NCBI RefSeq assembly: GCF_032854445.1
Contig: NC_088296.1
Span: 5,541,246-5,605,245 of the forward strand
DNA from: Liolophura sinensis
Taxonomy: Eukaryota; Mollusca; Polyplacophora; Chitonida; Chitonidae
DNA length: 64,000 nucleotides
Reading direction: 5' to 3'
Shown here: positions 22,745 through 34,600 of the stretch, one piece after another
Layout: the number at the start of each line of letters is the position of its first letter
Position numbering within the stretch: the first letter of the stretch is position 1
The notes under the pieces: model-generated
The model's database searches: none
Seen by the model: only the letters and a program-made list of their open reading frames with translations
What the model was told of the DNA's origin: nothing
Made by a program: the position numbers and the translations under genes

Positions 22745-23230
22745 TGTAGCATTGGTTTAATGCAGTGCAGCGACGAGATTGTGATAGCTGGCACATGGTC
22801 ACCACTTAATAAATGCTTAAACTATCTGTATTTTGATTTACGAAGGTCATGTTGTGATCGAGAAACGCGAGTACCAACGTATCATACGTGGTGCTGACGA
22901 CTGGGGGAAATGTGTTACTAACTCAGAAATGCCTCACAAAAATGCAAATTTTCAAAACAAAATACTAGAGTAAGGAAAGAAAATATTAGACCAATGGCGA
23001 CAATCTGATAGACTTTAAATGGTTACACGTAATGGCTCTTGTCGATTAACATCACTTAACGTTTTATTATAACTGTTAAATGGTTCATACGTAGTAAGTT
23101 TTGCACTTTCAGCACCAAGGATTAAGCAGAGTTACGTACAAATGTGCAGTGATGTAATTTACTAGAAGCAACTCGTCCGGAATTACTCCGCGTGCTTGTT
23201 GTCATCACAATTAAGATACAATCGCATTAA
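22745..23230 (-). repeat. Dispersed repeat D, two broken reverse copies
   Basis: A fragment near 22765-22830 (GACGAGATTGTGATAGCTGG) is followed by a longer copy at 22985-23230 (CGTTTTATTATAACTGTTAA, AGCACCAAGGATTAAGCAGA, GTGATGTAATTTACTAG). Confidence 0.65.
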
Positions 23231-23485
23231 AGCGCTGCTGAAAGACCAGGGGTTACTTGCACCAAGCGATTGTAGGTTAAGTTGATTGTAATTAATCAGC
23301 TTAGCCCACAACCAAGTCGCCCCAAAGGCCTCAGGAATGCGTAGTCCAGCGGGATTATGGTTTAGCCTATATTTAGGTTTAGAGTGCTTGTAATCGGAAC
23401 TCGCTTCACGGTGATATCGTCGAATCGATTCTAATGTTCTAATTTACCTCCCTCGGAATCAGCAGATGACGATCCAATCTTAATT

Positions 23486-23759
23486 GGGGCCTCCGTGGCT
23501 CAGTTGGTTAGCACGCTTCAGCAGCGTAGTGACCCAGGAGTCTCTCACCAATGCGGTCGCTGTGAGTTCAAGTCCAGCTCATGCTGGCTTCCTCTCCGGC
23601 CGTACGGGGGAAGGTCTGCCAGCAACCTGCGGATGGCCGTGGGTTTCCCCCGGGCTGTGCCCGATTTCCTCCCACCATAATGCTGGCCGCCGTCGTATAA
23701 GTGAAATATTCTTGAGTACGGCGTAAAACACCAATCAAATAAATACATAAATAAATAAA
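23486..23759 (+). repeat. SINE family A, full length (best plus-strand copy)
   Basis: Head GGGGCCTCCGTGGCTCAGTT (A-box region), B box GTGAGTTCAAGTCCAGC at about 23563-23579, body CTTCCTCTCCGGCCGTACGG through CCTCCCACCATAATGCTGGC, and tail GTAAAACACCAATCAAATAA followed by ATACATAAATAAATAAAA. This copy is a good reference for the family. Confidence 0.95.
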
Positions 23760-24036
23760 ACCCAATCTTGGTTAATGACGGTGAATTTCCACCAAACGCT
23801 AAATGTTTCGAAGCAGTTTGTCTCTCGTGTGTACTCATCCCACGATCCAAACCAGCGTTGTAGTTAGAATGGTATTTCTCCAAAAACTTCGGATGAATAC
23901 TTCTTAAGTCCTGCCGGTTACGCCAAAATGCCACATCCCACACGCACAAATTACATGGCCAAACTACAACGCGCTAATGACATCGCCATAAGTCGCCATA
24001 AATTGTTAGAGTTTAAATTATTTATTACCGGTGCGT

Positions 24037-24128
24037 GACTGGTGTTTCACACCATGCTTGACTGGTGTTTCACACCGTGCTTGACTGGTGTTTCACACCG
24101 TGCTTGACTGGTGTTTCACACCGTGCTT
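24037..24128. repeat. 23-bp tandem repeat, exactly four copies
   Basis: GACTGGTGTTTCACACCGTG plus CTT is repeated at 24037, 24060, 24083 and 24106. The unit is a variant of the SINE A tail sequence GATTGGTGTTTTACGCCGTA, and a decayed SINE A copy (24129-24330, minus) continues directly from it. Confidence 0.9.
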
Positions 24129-24330
24129 GAGAACGTTTCACTTATATATGACGGCGTACTCAAGAGTCTTGTACGATAGCGGTCAGCATTAAGGTACATG
24201 GATAAAACACTGAGCATAGCCCAAAAGAATTCCACAAACATCAGCAGGTTATTTGTAGACTGTCACACGTATAATCGGAGAATGAGCCAAAATAAGCTGA
24301 ACTCACACTCATCGTCCCTCACATCGTGAC
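24129..24330 (-). repeat. SINE family A, strongly decayed copy
   Basis: Recognisable by TTTCACTTATATATGACGGC, GGTCAGCATTAAGGT, CATCAGCAGGTT and CTGAACTCACAC in the order of the SINE A minus strand. Confidence 0.6.
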
Positions 24331-24634
24331 TGGATTGACCAAATGTGCCGTTAAATCGCGGTAAATAAGAAAGTACAGGAATGGTCTTCCGTGCATCCAA
24401 AGTGTTCATGTAAGCCACTATGGAAACTTCTTAATGTGCATAAGGAAGAATTGTCAGTATAGTCCGTCTTATGCTCTCAGTTTTATCTCCTGTTTAGCTC
24501 TCGGAGGTTTTGTTTTGTTTTTTTCTTTGAAGCGATTTCTCCCCAAAATACTGTGGCTTATTTTGCATATTACATGGGTAACTCAGGTTATAAAAAAGAA
24601 TGATATATCCACATATGTGTTATAAAATATGGTT

Positions 24635-24774
24635 TTTTTTTCTTTTTTTTGATTGGTGTTTTACGCCGTACTCAAGAATATTTCACTTATACGACGGCGG
24701 ACAGCATTATGGTGGGTGGAAATCGGGCACAGCCCGGGGGAAACCCACGACCATCCGCAGGTTGCTGGCAGACT
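24635..24774 (-). repeat. SINE family A, 3' half
   Basis: T-rich tail, GATTGGTGTTTTACGCCGTA and body up to CGCAGGTTGCTGGCAGAC; the head half is absent, as after a 5'-truncated insertion. Confidence 0.9.
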
Positions 24775-24802
24775 ATAAAATATGGAAGATTATAGAATAG
24801 TT

Positions 24803-24882
24803 ATTCAAACCAGAACGGCGATGACAATGTGATCGCTGACAAATGGTTACACGTATACGGATGAAATACGGTCTGATGTAAA
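24803..24882 (-). repeat. Dispersed repeat D fragment
   Basis: AACCAGAACGGCGATGACAA, then CTGACAAATGGTTACACGTA and GATGAAATACGGTC: a single copy of the block that is amplified in the 48-bp arrays. Confidence 0.65.
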
Positions 24883-25158
24883 GGACTCCTTGCAACAGGA
24901 TGGGGAACCCCATGTCGTTCAGGTCAATTGCCAACCTGCTCACAGTGACAGATGTGCGAAATGAAGCCGATGGAATTGGCCAAGTTAAAATATTCGTTGG
25001 TAGCCATCAGCCTACTGCTTTATGCCGTTACATGCATATGTATGTTCTAGGCCCTAACACAATGCACACTCTTTTCTGTTAATGTCCTTTTTTATTGCAT
25101 GTATATTAATGACTCTTTGGTACCTACAATTCTTTTAGCTTGGCACCACAGGCATACT

Positions 25159-25160
<2 letters not shown>

Positions 25161-25234
<74 letters not shown>
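25161..25234. repeat. (TG)37 microsatellite
   Basis: 74 bp of uninterrupted TG dinucleotides. Confidence 0.98.
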
Positions 25235-25235
<1 letters not shown>

Positions 25236-26749
25236 TTGACTGTAGGAAAACAGAAAGAAAAGAATTTACTCACACAATAATACAGCCGTTAAAGGTCGTT
25301 GCAAGAATTTACCAGAGCGACATGTAATAACAGATTTTACGGTAAGACTTGTATAACTAGGGGACATAGATTTGTTACCTTAAGATACGATAGGCATTTA
25401 TCTAGTCATAGATTTAAACAGAAACAGAAGAAACATCAGTTATAATCGCTGCAACAACGTAATTACAGAAACATCAAGATAAAGATTTACAACCGTGTCG
25501 TTGTTAAAAAACACATGGCTAATGTCTAGAAAACTAAAAATACATGCACCTTAATTAAAATTTGACACAACACAGCATGTACACACTTGGATAGAGTTGG
25601 AACATTTTTCAATATCTGTGCACAAGTAATCAACATTAGGCTGTAACATACGGTTTATACTGGCCCTTTAAGTTGCTGTAAAACGTTTACTGCTTGTGGA
25701 AGTCGCCATTATCATGTCTTGCGCTTGCAGAGACAAGGAAGAGTACAATGGTGTAAAGTGCAAAAGTTGTCTCCCTTGATCAGTACATAATCGTGGTTTA
25801 AACATCATATCAGCCTTTAAGAGAGAAACTAAAATAATCATATTACAGACTTGACCATTACAGCATATGATAATATCCTCTTCCGTCTAACGCTGGTATC
25901 TGAAACAAGTTTTGTGTTACGAATTATACCGTGAAGATATGGCAGTTTCTTTAATAGACATTTATTACAAAGCTAAAATGATAACCAGGTGCTCCTTTTC
26001 CCAATGTATAAGTGTATGATATGCTTTTAGCTGCAGTAAACAGTGTCGCTCTTTCATTGCATAGGAATGGTAATTCCATGGTAACTACTCCACAACAGCC
26101 CTAATACCTACAAAGCCATTATTACCCAAAATGCATCGGGTAGGTAGGATCCATTGGACCGAAGTCGAGGTGAATTGAAACAATTCGCTGGGTTACTTTA
26201 TTAATAGAGCATTGAGGGCAGATTGGGGCATACATACTGTACGTCTAATGGACTTTATATCCAGAGGTTCTCATCTGTTTACACGCGGGTAATAATGAAC
26301 GGGTATGATCACCTATTTTGTTAAGCTTTTGAAGGCGTTCTAGAATTTCCTACAAATCGATACCAGTTGCCATTGACTGTAATACACTGTTGCGTTCCAC
26401 TGACGCTGTAAATATAAAATTTCAGTGTTTGAGTTACTGAAGCCTCACGCCATTGCATATCGTTCAAAGCATTCGTGAGATGTACGTAGTTTTTAAAGAC
26501 CACTACATGTAGCGCTATATTGCGGCGCAAATCGCATGCGTTTGGTTTATATTCATCTGAGTTTAGTGTAGTTTCCTGCACTGAAATATGGATTCTCCAT
26601 GGAAACACGTGGGCGTGTATACTTTATGTTTACATGCCTGGATAAACCAGGATTCTGCCTGTGTGCTAGGTGATTGTATTTTTTCCATCCGTGACAACAA
26701 CACAGCCTTGGGGTAACACTAATACCTCTTAACATTGCTGCAATTTTTT
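25235..26749. other. No gene seen
   Basis: Two minus-strand ORFs at 26321-26765 lack recognisable domains and splice support. Confidence 0.5.
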
Positions 26750-26835
26750 TCACATAATTCTGCATAAGGCATGGTACTCGGGGGCGTATAAGTTGCTAAT
26801 TTTTAAAGCAATTACATGAACAGTTAGAATATTTA
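26750..26835 (+). repeat. Dispersed repeat D fragment
   Basis: CATAATTCTGCATAAGGCAT followed by TTACATGAACAGTTAGAAT, interrupted by the SINE A tail that starts at about 26831. Confidence 0.6.
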
Positions 26836-26970
26836 TTTATTTCATTTATTTGATTGGTGTTTTACGCCTGACTCAAGCCGGATGAAACAAATATTTCATT
26901 TATTGGACAGCGGTCAGCGTTATGGTGGGAGAAAAACCGGACAGAGCCCGGGAGGAACCCATGGCGTGGT
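26836..26970 (-). repeat. SINE family A, 3' half
   Basis: TTTATTTGATTGGTGTTTTA, then diverged body to CCCGGGAGGAACCCATGG. It appears inserted into the D fragment. Confidence 0.8.
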
Positions 26971-27479
26971 AGCTTGTAACATTGGTCATTAGTTATTTTG
27001 TTCTTGTTTTCCTTGTATCAGATGATACCAGCACATTCTTTGACGCCCATTTGGCATGGAATTATATCAGTATATTTTTCCACCTCCGATGTAAGTCATT
27101 ACCTCAACATGATACAACATGAAACTACTTTATAGGTGAAACTTTTTTATAACTGGTACCGAAATACCATGCAGTATTTAGCGTTATGGTCGTTTACGAC
27201 GCAACAAATCCCAGAAATTCTGCTGATACTGTTGTCCAACCTGAATAGGTTATGATCATAACTGCCCTACGTTTCACTCAAACATGAACAATTCTCACCC
27301 AGTTGTACAAATGGATTTCGGAATAACTAGACGCGATATCAAGTTTATTGGAAAACACAGCTCGAATATTTGAATAAAACGTTTCCATTAGTTAAAATCT
27401 GCCCCAGAACACCCCATTCTCTTTACTTTAGAATTACACCCTTACACACAGGACAGTTTATTGGTATACTTATATGTGT

Positions 27480-27690
27480 AGAAATATATTTTGGAAATGT
27501 TATTTCCGGCATATGGTACTAGAGGGCGTGTAAATTGCTACTATTTATGCATTTACATGAACAGTTAGAATAAAACCCTGACTGAGGTTAATTGACAAGA
27601 GACCCTATTTCATCGGTTATATGTGACCATTTGCCAGCCATCAAACTCTCGTCGCTACTCTGGTTTTACTCTGTGTGCCGTGCATCTTAA
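27480..27690 (+). repeat. Dispersed repeat D, forward copy
   Basis: Clear copy: TTACATGAACAGTTAGAATA, AAACCCTGACTGAGGTTAAT, TGACAAGAGACCCTATTTCA, GTGACCATTTGCCAGCCATC, ending CTCGTCGCTACTCTGGTTTT. This last block, reversed, is the start of the 48-bp minisatellite unit. Confidence 0.75.
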
Positions 27691-28125
27691 ATTATATTAT
27701 GTCTGAGGCATTTTCCTGCAAAAAATCAAACCTTTGTATTTTTTTTAGTTGATTGACAGATTTAATCATCAAATATGAGTTTCTCTCCAAATCATGCGCG
27801 ATAACAAGTACTAATTAAATATTTTAAGTCATTAGTAATATCATCTCACATAGGCAAAATTTTAAATTGCCTTTTCATCTTCTTCACAAAATGATGATTG
27901 TTTGGCGTGTCAATAAAAATGTATGATAATATGGTTGAAATATGGGCATTTCACCTATATGATGGCGATCGGTATTAGGCCCTTAAGGGGGGAGGAAATC
28001 GAAATGCCCGTTGAAAGCAGGCGACCTTTAGAGAATTACTTATGTTCCCACCAAATGGAAATAAAGCCCATATATATACTTAAAGCGCGGTCGAGCCGGT
28101 GACACACTTGAGTTTATATTATGCT

Positions 28126-28146
28126 GGGGGGGGGGGGGGGGGGGGG
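28126..28146. repeat. G21 homopolymer
   Basis: 21 consecutive G residues; prone to slippage and quadruplex formation, so the true length is uncertain. Confidence 0.9.
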
Positions 28147-28204
28147 TCAAAACTATGCATTTTACAACTTTCGCTGTCTAAACAAACGTAAAGCTCTCCA
28201 CATA

Positions 28205-28402
28205 TATCCAATTATTTATCTCATTGGTGTTTAACCCCGTACTCAAAAATATTTTATTTATACGATGGCAGCCAGCATTACGGTTGGAGAAAACAACCCA
28301 CGTATAAATTTTATTGCTATTCTAATATTATACAATAATGCTGGCTGCCGTCGTATAAGTGAAATATTCTTGAGTCCGGCTTGAAACATCCAATAAATGA
28401 AT
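28205..28402. repeat. Two SINE A tail fragments in inverted orientation
   Basis: A minus copy (28205-28300, CATTGGTGTTTAACCCCGTA onward) and a plus copy (28332-28402, AATGCTGGCTGCCGTCGTAT onward) face each other across about 35 bp, able to form a foldback. Confidence 0.75.
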
Positions 28403-28634
28403 AGATATATGACATAAGGAAGTTGATATTTTCTTAGTGGTTACAATTTCGGCTAGACAAAAGAATAAAGAAAGTTGGACTGGTTCAACGCTCAGCCTAA
28501 CGGATCTGTTTCCCCACAATGTTCGGTATATGCCTATATATCAAAGAAATATGCAAATATACATTTCTACCTATACCACAAAGAGAAACCAACAAAATGA
28601 CATTCTAAACACTTCTTGTAAAATATATAAAAAT

Positions 28635-28640
28635 TTTATT
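28635..28640 (-). promoter_or_regulatory. Poly(A) signal overlapping the P450 copy-1 stop codon
   Basis: The end reads GAATAAAATTT on the minus strand, so AATAAA contains the TAA stop (28636-28638). If used, the 3' UTR would be only about 15-30 nt. Confidence 0.4.
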
Positions 28641-31600
28641 CTCGTTTGGTAACTGTGACATAGTAAGGATATGGTGAGAAAACCAGACCGCCTGTGTATG
28701 TCCTAGGGTCACATGACGGTAGAGGTTTCGTGGGATCTCGCGTGAAGTGGAATCTCTGGAGTAAGGTTGTGATGAAGAGGAACATACGGGACTTAGCGAA
28801 GGCTTCTCCCACACACGATCTTCGCCCTATGCCGAATGGTAATAAGCTGTGGAAAATACAGAGAAACATTACTAAACATGCTATGTAATGTACACTCAAC
28901 AAAAACAAAAATACACGAAATAATTGTATACTGTTTTAACTGAGTATTAAATAACGTGTTAACTCTACAATTAGGGTAAGTATTCATTATTAGTTGTGCC
29001 TTTAATTTTAACTCTGTTTTCACGCTGCCGTAGCCCCTGGATTATTGCCCTAAAATGTGAAAATCTGGTGGAAATTGAAACAACAACTGATAATTCATGG
29101 TTAGCATTGTTGTGGAGGTAACACGTTATGTTAGACTGAGAGAAAACAATATAAAATTGCTTGATGCGTTTCCATTTTTGTTGAGTGTACATGTACCTGA
29201 CTGGTGGAGCATGGGTAGGTTTTCAGAATTTTAGTGAGGAACAACACGATAACAACACGACAACAACACGATAAACCCTTTGCACATGATAAAATATAAA
29301 AGAGTTATTCACAAGCTATGAAGCTATTCATTCGCCCAGAAGTTTCCTTACGTGTTTCCCACATGATTGAAAGCTGTTCACTGCTTTTCTTTGCAAGATT
29401 ACCGGTCGTGATAGCATCGTTGATAGAGCGTCCGTTTCGGGAGCGGTAGATCCAGAGTCAATTCTGGATCGAGTCACCCCAAAGACCTTAAAAGAGGAAG
29501 TCGTAACTTCCTCGCTTGTTGTTCATCATGAAGGGGATAGTGCAACGACTGGTTAACCCGTATCAGTGTAATTTCTCGGGCGGGGAGTCTTACTTGCCGT
29601 CGTCTCAGTGAAGCAACACCAGATAAAAGAGTGGTGGAATCTGTCCTGTAACAGGGAGGCACATTACATGCGCTCTAAGGATTCCTTCGTCGTCAAATTA
29701 CTGAAAAGTACGACGTTAAACCACAAGCACTCACTCTCTCACTCTTTGCCTGATTCTGTCCCAATTTCGTACTTACATACTTTACCTACTTTCATACATT
29801 CGTATACCAGACATCAACCAAAACGGTCGTTCTGGGTCAATAATCGTAAGGCCAATTCGGTTTGTGTTGAACTTTGTTTCGGGAATTGCTCTTGTGATTG
29901 CTGATTTGGAACCTCCATTTTGGTTGACGGCTGATATATGGATATCTGTTTTGACGGCTGATATATGGATATCTGTTTTGACGGCTGATATATGGATATC
30001 TGTTTTGACGGCTGATATATGGATATCTGTTTTGACGGCTGATATATGGATATCTGTTTTGACGGCTGATATATGGATATCTGTTTTGGCGACTAGATTC
30101 GGATGCTTCTTTTAAGATGTCCTCGATATCACGTTGCTAGGGCACAAATGTGTGTAAAACGTAATCATATGGACATTTTCAGGACGAAAACTATACTTTG
30201 TCCTAAACAACACAGAGGTAAGGTGTGTAGTGAGTTTGCAAAGGCTTTCTTTGTTCTTTTATGTTCACAGCTATATAAGTAGCTTCTGTGCAATGTGGCG
30301 TGCATCATCCATGTTTGAGTTTGGAAAACGCCAAGTATTCGAATTCACTCACTCACTGACGAGATTGGGGGGGAGGGGGGGGGGATTTCTGGCGTTACAA
30401 TGACCATCACCCATCACGTAATAGCGTTTTTGTCGAATCACCCATCACTAGTAAAGTGGTTTATGGAACTCGAAATTTAGTGGTAAATTTTACTGGTCAA
30501 CACCTCCTATATTTGTGTAAGGCCTCCTGATTGAATGGTCTAGACGGTTAACCCAATGCTACAGACAGATGCCTGACTCAGGTGGCCGGTTCGAAACCCT
30601 TAATGGTATCAGCACGAAAATCTATATACTATACCCAGATAATGTAATCCACAGTTACGACATTACCGTTGCTAAAAATGACATCATCCAAATCTACCCC
30701 TCAACTACTTCGTATTTTTGCTGTAGACCTGGCAACGGTTGACTTATATTGCCTACGATTAAGTGCCTGACTCTGTGGTTCCTGGTTGGAAACCCAAGCG
30801 GTATCGGTCAATTTTCAGCACTAAAATCTATGTTATATTCCGGAAGTGTAAATTTCGATTAGCGCTTGTATTGGTTTACACGTGCTTGTTGTAATGAATG
30901 ACAGGATAAACAACATGGCACGAGTTACACAACTGATTCTTTGTCCTAACATAAACGAGACTTTTTAAAAAAAAACCCTATAGCACTAAAGGCTATTAAA
31001 CACTAAATTATGTATTACCTGAAAGATTTGGCTTTGCTGTTTGGTAAATTTGCATTCAAGCGTTTAAATGCAGCTTGTCAGAAACCACTTGGGCGCGATA
31101 AATTTTAACAACGATGTTTGACTGGACGGCGCCATATTTATGGGATTTTGTATACCACAAATGAGCTGTGTAGTAGACCAATACTCATTTTGACAGGGGA
31201 TGCAGATTTTATTGGTCACTTCCATATCTGGCGAGGCTATTGCTTCAAGCGGGTATATAGATGGCCACATGCTAGGGTCCATTTGTGACGGTCAACTATT
31301 AAGAACTAAAGTGTGTTATAAATGGTAAAATATATTTGAATACACATGTTATAAAGAGCGTTGTCCAAAATTTCACGTAATCTCCACTGTATATAAGGCG
31401 ATACAAACTGTAATCACATAAAACCGTGTGACTTTGTCCGCGGTTGGATGCCTTTGATTTTAGACTGTGGGGTTGGTGTGTGAGATGAAGGGGGTGGGGG
31501 AGAGGGTGGGGGTGGGGGTGGGCAGGCTCATATATGTTACAGGAAATTTGGACATACTTTTTCCTGTTAGGATGATCAGCCGAAAGCAGGTTACCCTCTT

Positions 31601-34600
31601 CGTTCAGGAATCTCTGGGGTTTGAACTCCCAGGGGTCGTCCCATATCTTGTCGTCGTGATGAATAAGCCATATATTGGCCATAACCTGAGACAGAGGAAA
31701 GAGTTAGGTTGTCAAATGCACATGGGAACCGGATAGGTTCATCATCGTGCAGTGTACGATCATCCCATCGTGGCATGGCACTCTGAAAATAAATGTCTCA
31801 TATAAGCAAACGGGTTAATTACGGTCTTTATTTCTCTCCCGGTACTAGTGTTTTATCGGAATGAAGCGAAAACAGAAATAAACATCAGTAAGGCCAGACC
31901 TGATATGACACGAAGCGATGGGATAATGGTATGAAACCATTTCGTATCGTCGGGACAAACCTCACGATGATGGTCTTAAGTGGCTTTTCCAGATACCGGG
32001 AGATTTGGTATTAGGGGGAAAAGCCTGAAACGGCGGTACCATATCAGCATGACAGTTCGTTGCTCTTAGAGCAACGCATGGAACTTTTGGACGAAAAAGT
32101 AAGACCTGAGAAATAAATCAATATCAACTGCAAAATTCTGCCTGGGAGTACGGTGTTGTTATTATTCTTGGGAGGTGAGGAATGGCATGATTCGCGGCAT
32201 ATTGTTTATTTTCGTATTTTTTTTTTATACTATAGGGAGAATACAATGTACTTTTAATAGCAATAACCAAAGGTACATTGAAATTCTATCTACTGTGCAA
32301 GCTCTGTAGCTTATAAAACTAGAAAAGGGAGACTTACACCACAGGCAACACACATTTTATGCCATACGGCCTATATTCATTTTCCATAATGGACAATGTT
32401 AACGTTTAGAGCTGTACCTCATTCAGTGGCCAATAAGCTTTGCTTCATACCTAACCCAGACTGTGAGAAAGCAGCCATAAAAATCTTGACATACATGTAG
32501 GCTGACCGTAAAACTCTGGATGTTTCTAAGCCAGCAGCTGGGAGAGGTGACCAGCAACCTCAAGGGGACATGGCTCGTCACACCTCATCACCACCTGTCT
32601 CCTTGTGTCCTCTCGCCCATCATTAAAACTCATACTTGCCGAAAGTTTAGACAATTTCCATCATTTTGATACCAAGTATGCGCCTGTACACCAAATATGG
32701 CAGGCTGGTAGCGAAAAAAGACTTTACACCCTAAATTACACATAATTACATTCCGTTCTCTATATTCATCACAGATACGACCACAGCTGATCAGGTCGGA
32801 ACCACTTAGATGTATCATACAGGGGTTGCTGTTTGAGAACATAAATTGTTTTCTGTTTTGTAAGTAGTAAACACTATTCAAAATATCTTGGAAAGATGAT
32901 GATCCTCAGTGTACCCGAAAAATGATACTCACTTTGGTTTTTTCTGGTATGATGTATCCTCGGAACGTGACGTCGGTAGTCGTCACGCGCGGAACACCAA
33001 TAGGCACGTGAGAAATATACCGCAGGAGTTCAAAGACGACGGCCACTGTGTACGGCATGTTAGGTCGGTCTTCTAGGCATGGAAAGCGACACGAGCCAAC
33101 AACAGCCTCGATTTCATCCTGTATTCGTCTGGCTACTTCCGGTTTGTGCACGATGATGAGGAAGAAGGAATAGAGGGCGCCTCTAGTGGTAATTGAGCCT
33201 GTGGATGAAGTGTTGATCTCTTATGAATAAAGTCAAAATTGTGAGAACACCTTAGTGTATTTGTGTCTTTCGTGGAAAGCTTGGTTAGGTAATGTAGAAA
33301 AGGGCTGTGAAGTGTTGTTCAAGGTCACATTCATAGTATGCCTATCGTCCACACGAATACAAGCAAAGTATTCGAGGAATTATGAGCTGCTGACTTCCGC
33401 TTTATTCGTTTTCACTTCAAGATACTTTTAGAATTTTATTGCTTTTTTCGTTTGTTAAAAGAATCTTCACATTTCATTACCTGCGCCAACCATCTCCTGA
33501 ATAATTGCTTTAATGGAATCATCATCCAGCCAGCTACTTCCGGTCTCGACCCTCAACTCCTCCTGGTGGCGGAGGAGGAAATCAATCATACCCCGGGTAA
33601 CATCGGGATTGTACGTGGCCTGTAAAGAAAGCCAATGTAAAACGACAATTGCATACTACTCAAAGACAAGAGGCATAAATGCAAACAACAATTGGAGAAA
33701 TGCCCATTGTAGTATGTATTATGGTAGTATTATGGTAATAATGTTAAAACTATACAAGATGTTTTGGCATCAGGCAGCAAACTACCACTACGAGGGAAGA
33801 CACCCAGCACAACAACAAAAAGAAGACTACAACGCATCAATAGACGTTGACGTTGAGCGTGTACACTAGACACATGTATAAAGGAGACCTCTCAGGAGAA
33901 TTATTATTGTACAGCCGTGTATACATGTCAGCATTCACCAACTTTTTCTGGACCAGTGACGTCTAACAAATTGCAATTAACATTACTGCATTTTTTTTAC
34001 CTAATTCTGCTTAAGCCATGGTGCGAGGAGGCGTGTTTATGAATTTACATGAACAGCTTATGCTCGTTTCCCTTTTGATCGTTCTTGGGAAGGTTTGCCT
34101 ATATCTTGTAAGTGTTTACCGGGTTCTGTCACAACCTGCGGATGGTCGTTGGTTTCCCCCGGGCTCCGCCTGGTTTCCTCTCACCATAGTGCAGTCAAAT
34201 AAATGAAATGTTTCTGGGTTCGGAGTAAAACACCAATCAAATAAATGAACCAATAAAAATAAAAATAAATAAATCAAAGCCTAGCACTGACAGTTTTGCA
34301 TCTTGTTCTGCAACTCGGATGTCTTTTCAAAATCTTGCCAAATCTTGCCTGAAATCAATTCTGGAACACCAAGTAACATATTGCCTTGCTCTCTTACCTT
34401 ACTCTGATAGAAGTAGTCCTGTTCAAACTGATGTGTACTGCGGACGTTATCCCGAGCGTGTCTCCCCGGCCCCACGGGGAGGTGTTTGAGAATGGGTAAT
34501 ACGGACAGGAGCAGGCCGCTGGTGGCTGTAGCGCCACGAGCAGCAGACTCGTCCAGCAGCCGGACATTTTCCAGGGCAGCCGAACCGTACTCAAAACGAT

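Noticed and set aside
23486-23580. Possible functional tRNA gene
   Set aside because: It has A- and B-box-like sequence but no complete cloverleaf, and it is the head of a multi-copy SINE.
29864-30115. 83-codon ORF with nine-residue repeats
   Set aside because: Explained by six copies of a 27-bp repeat; no other coding evidence.
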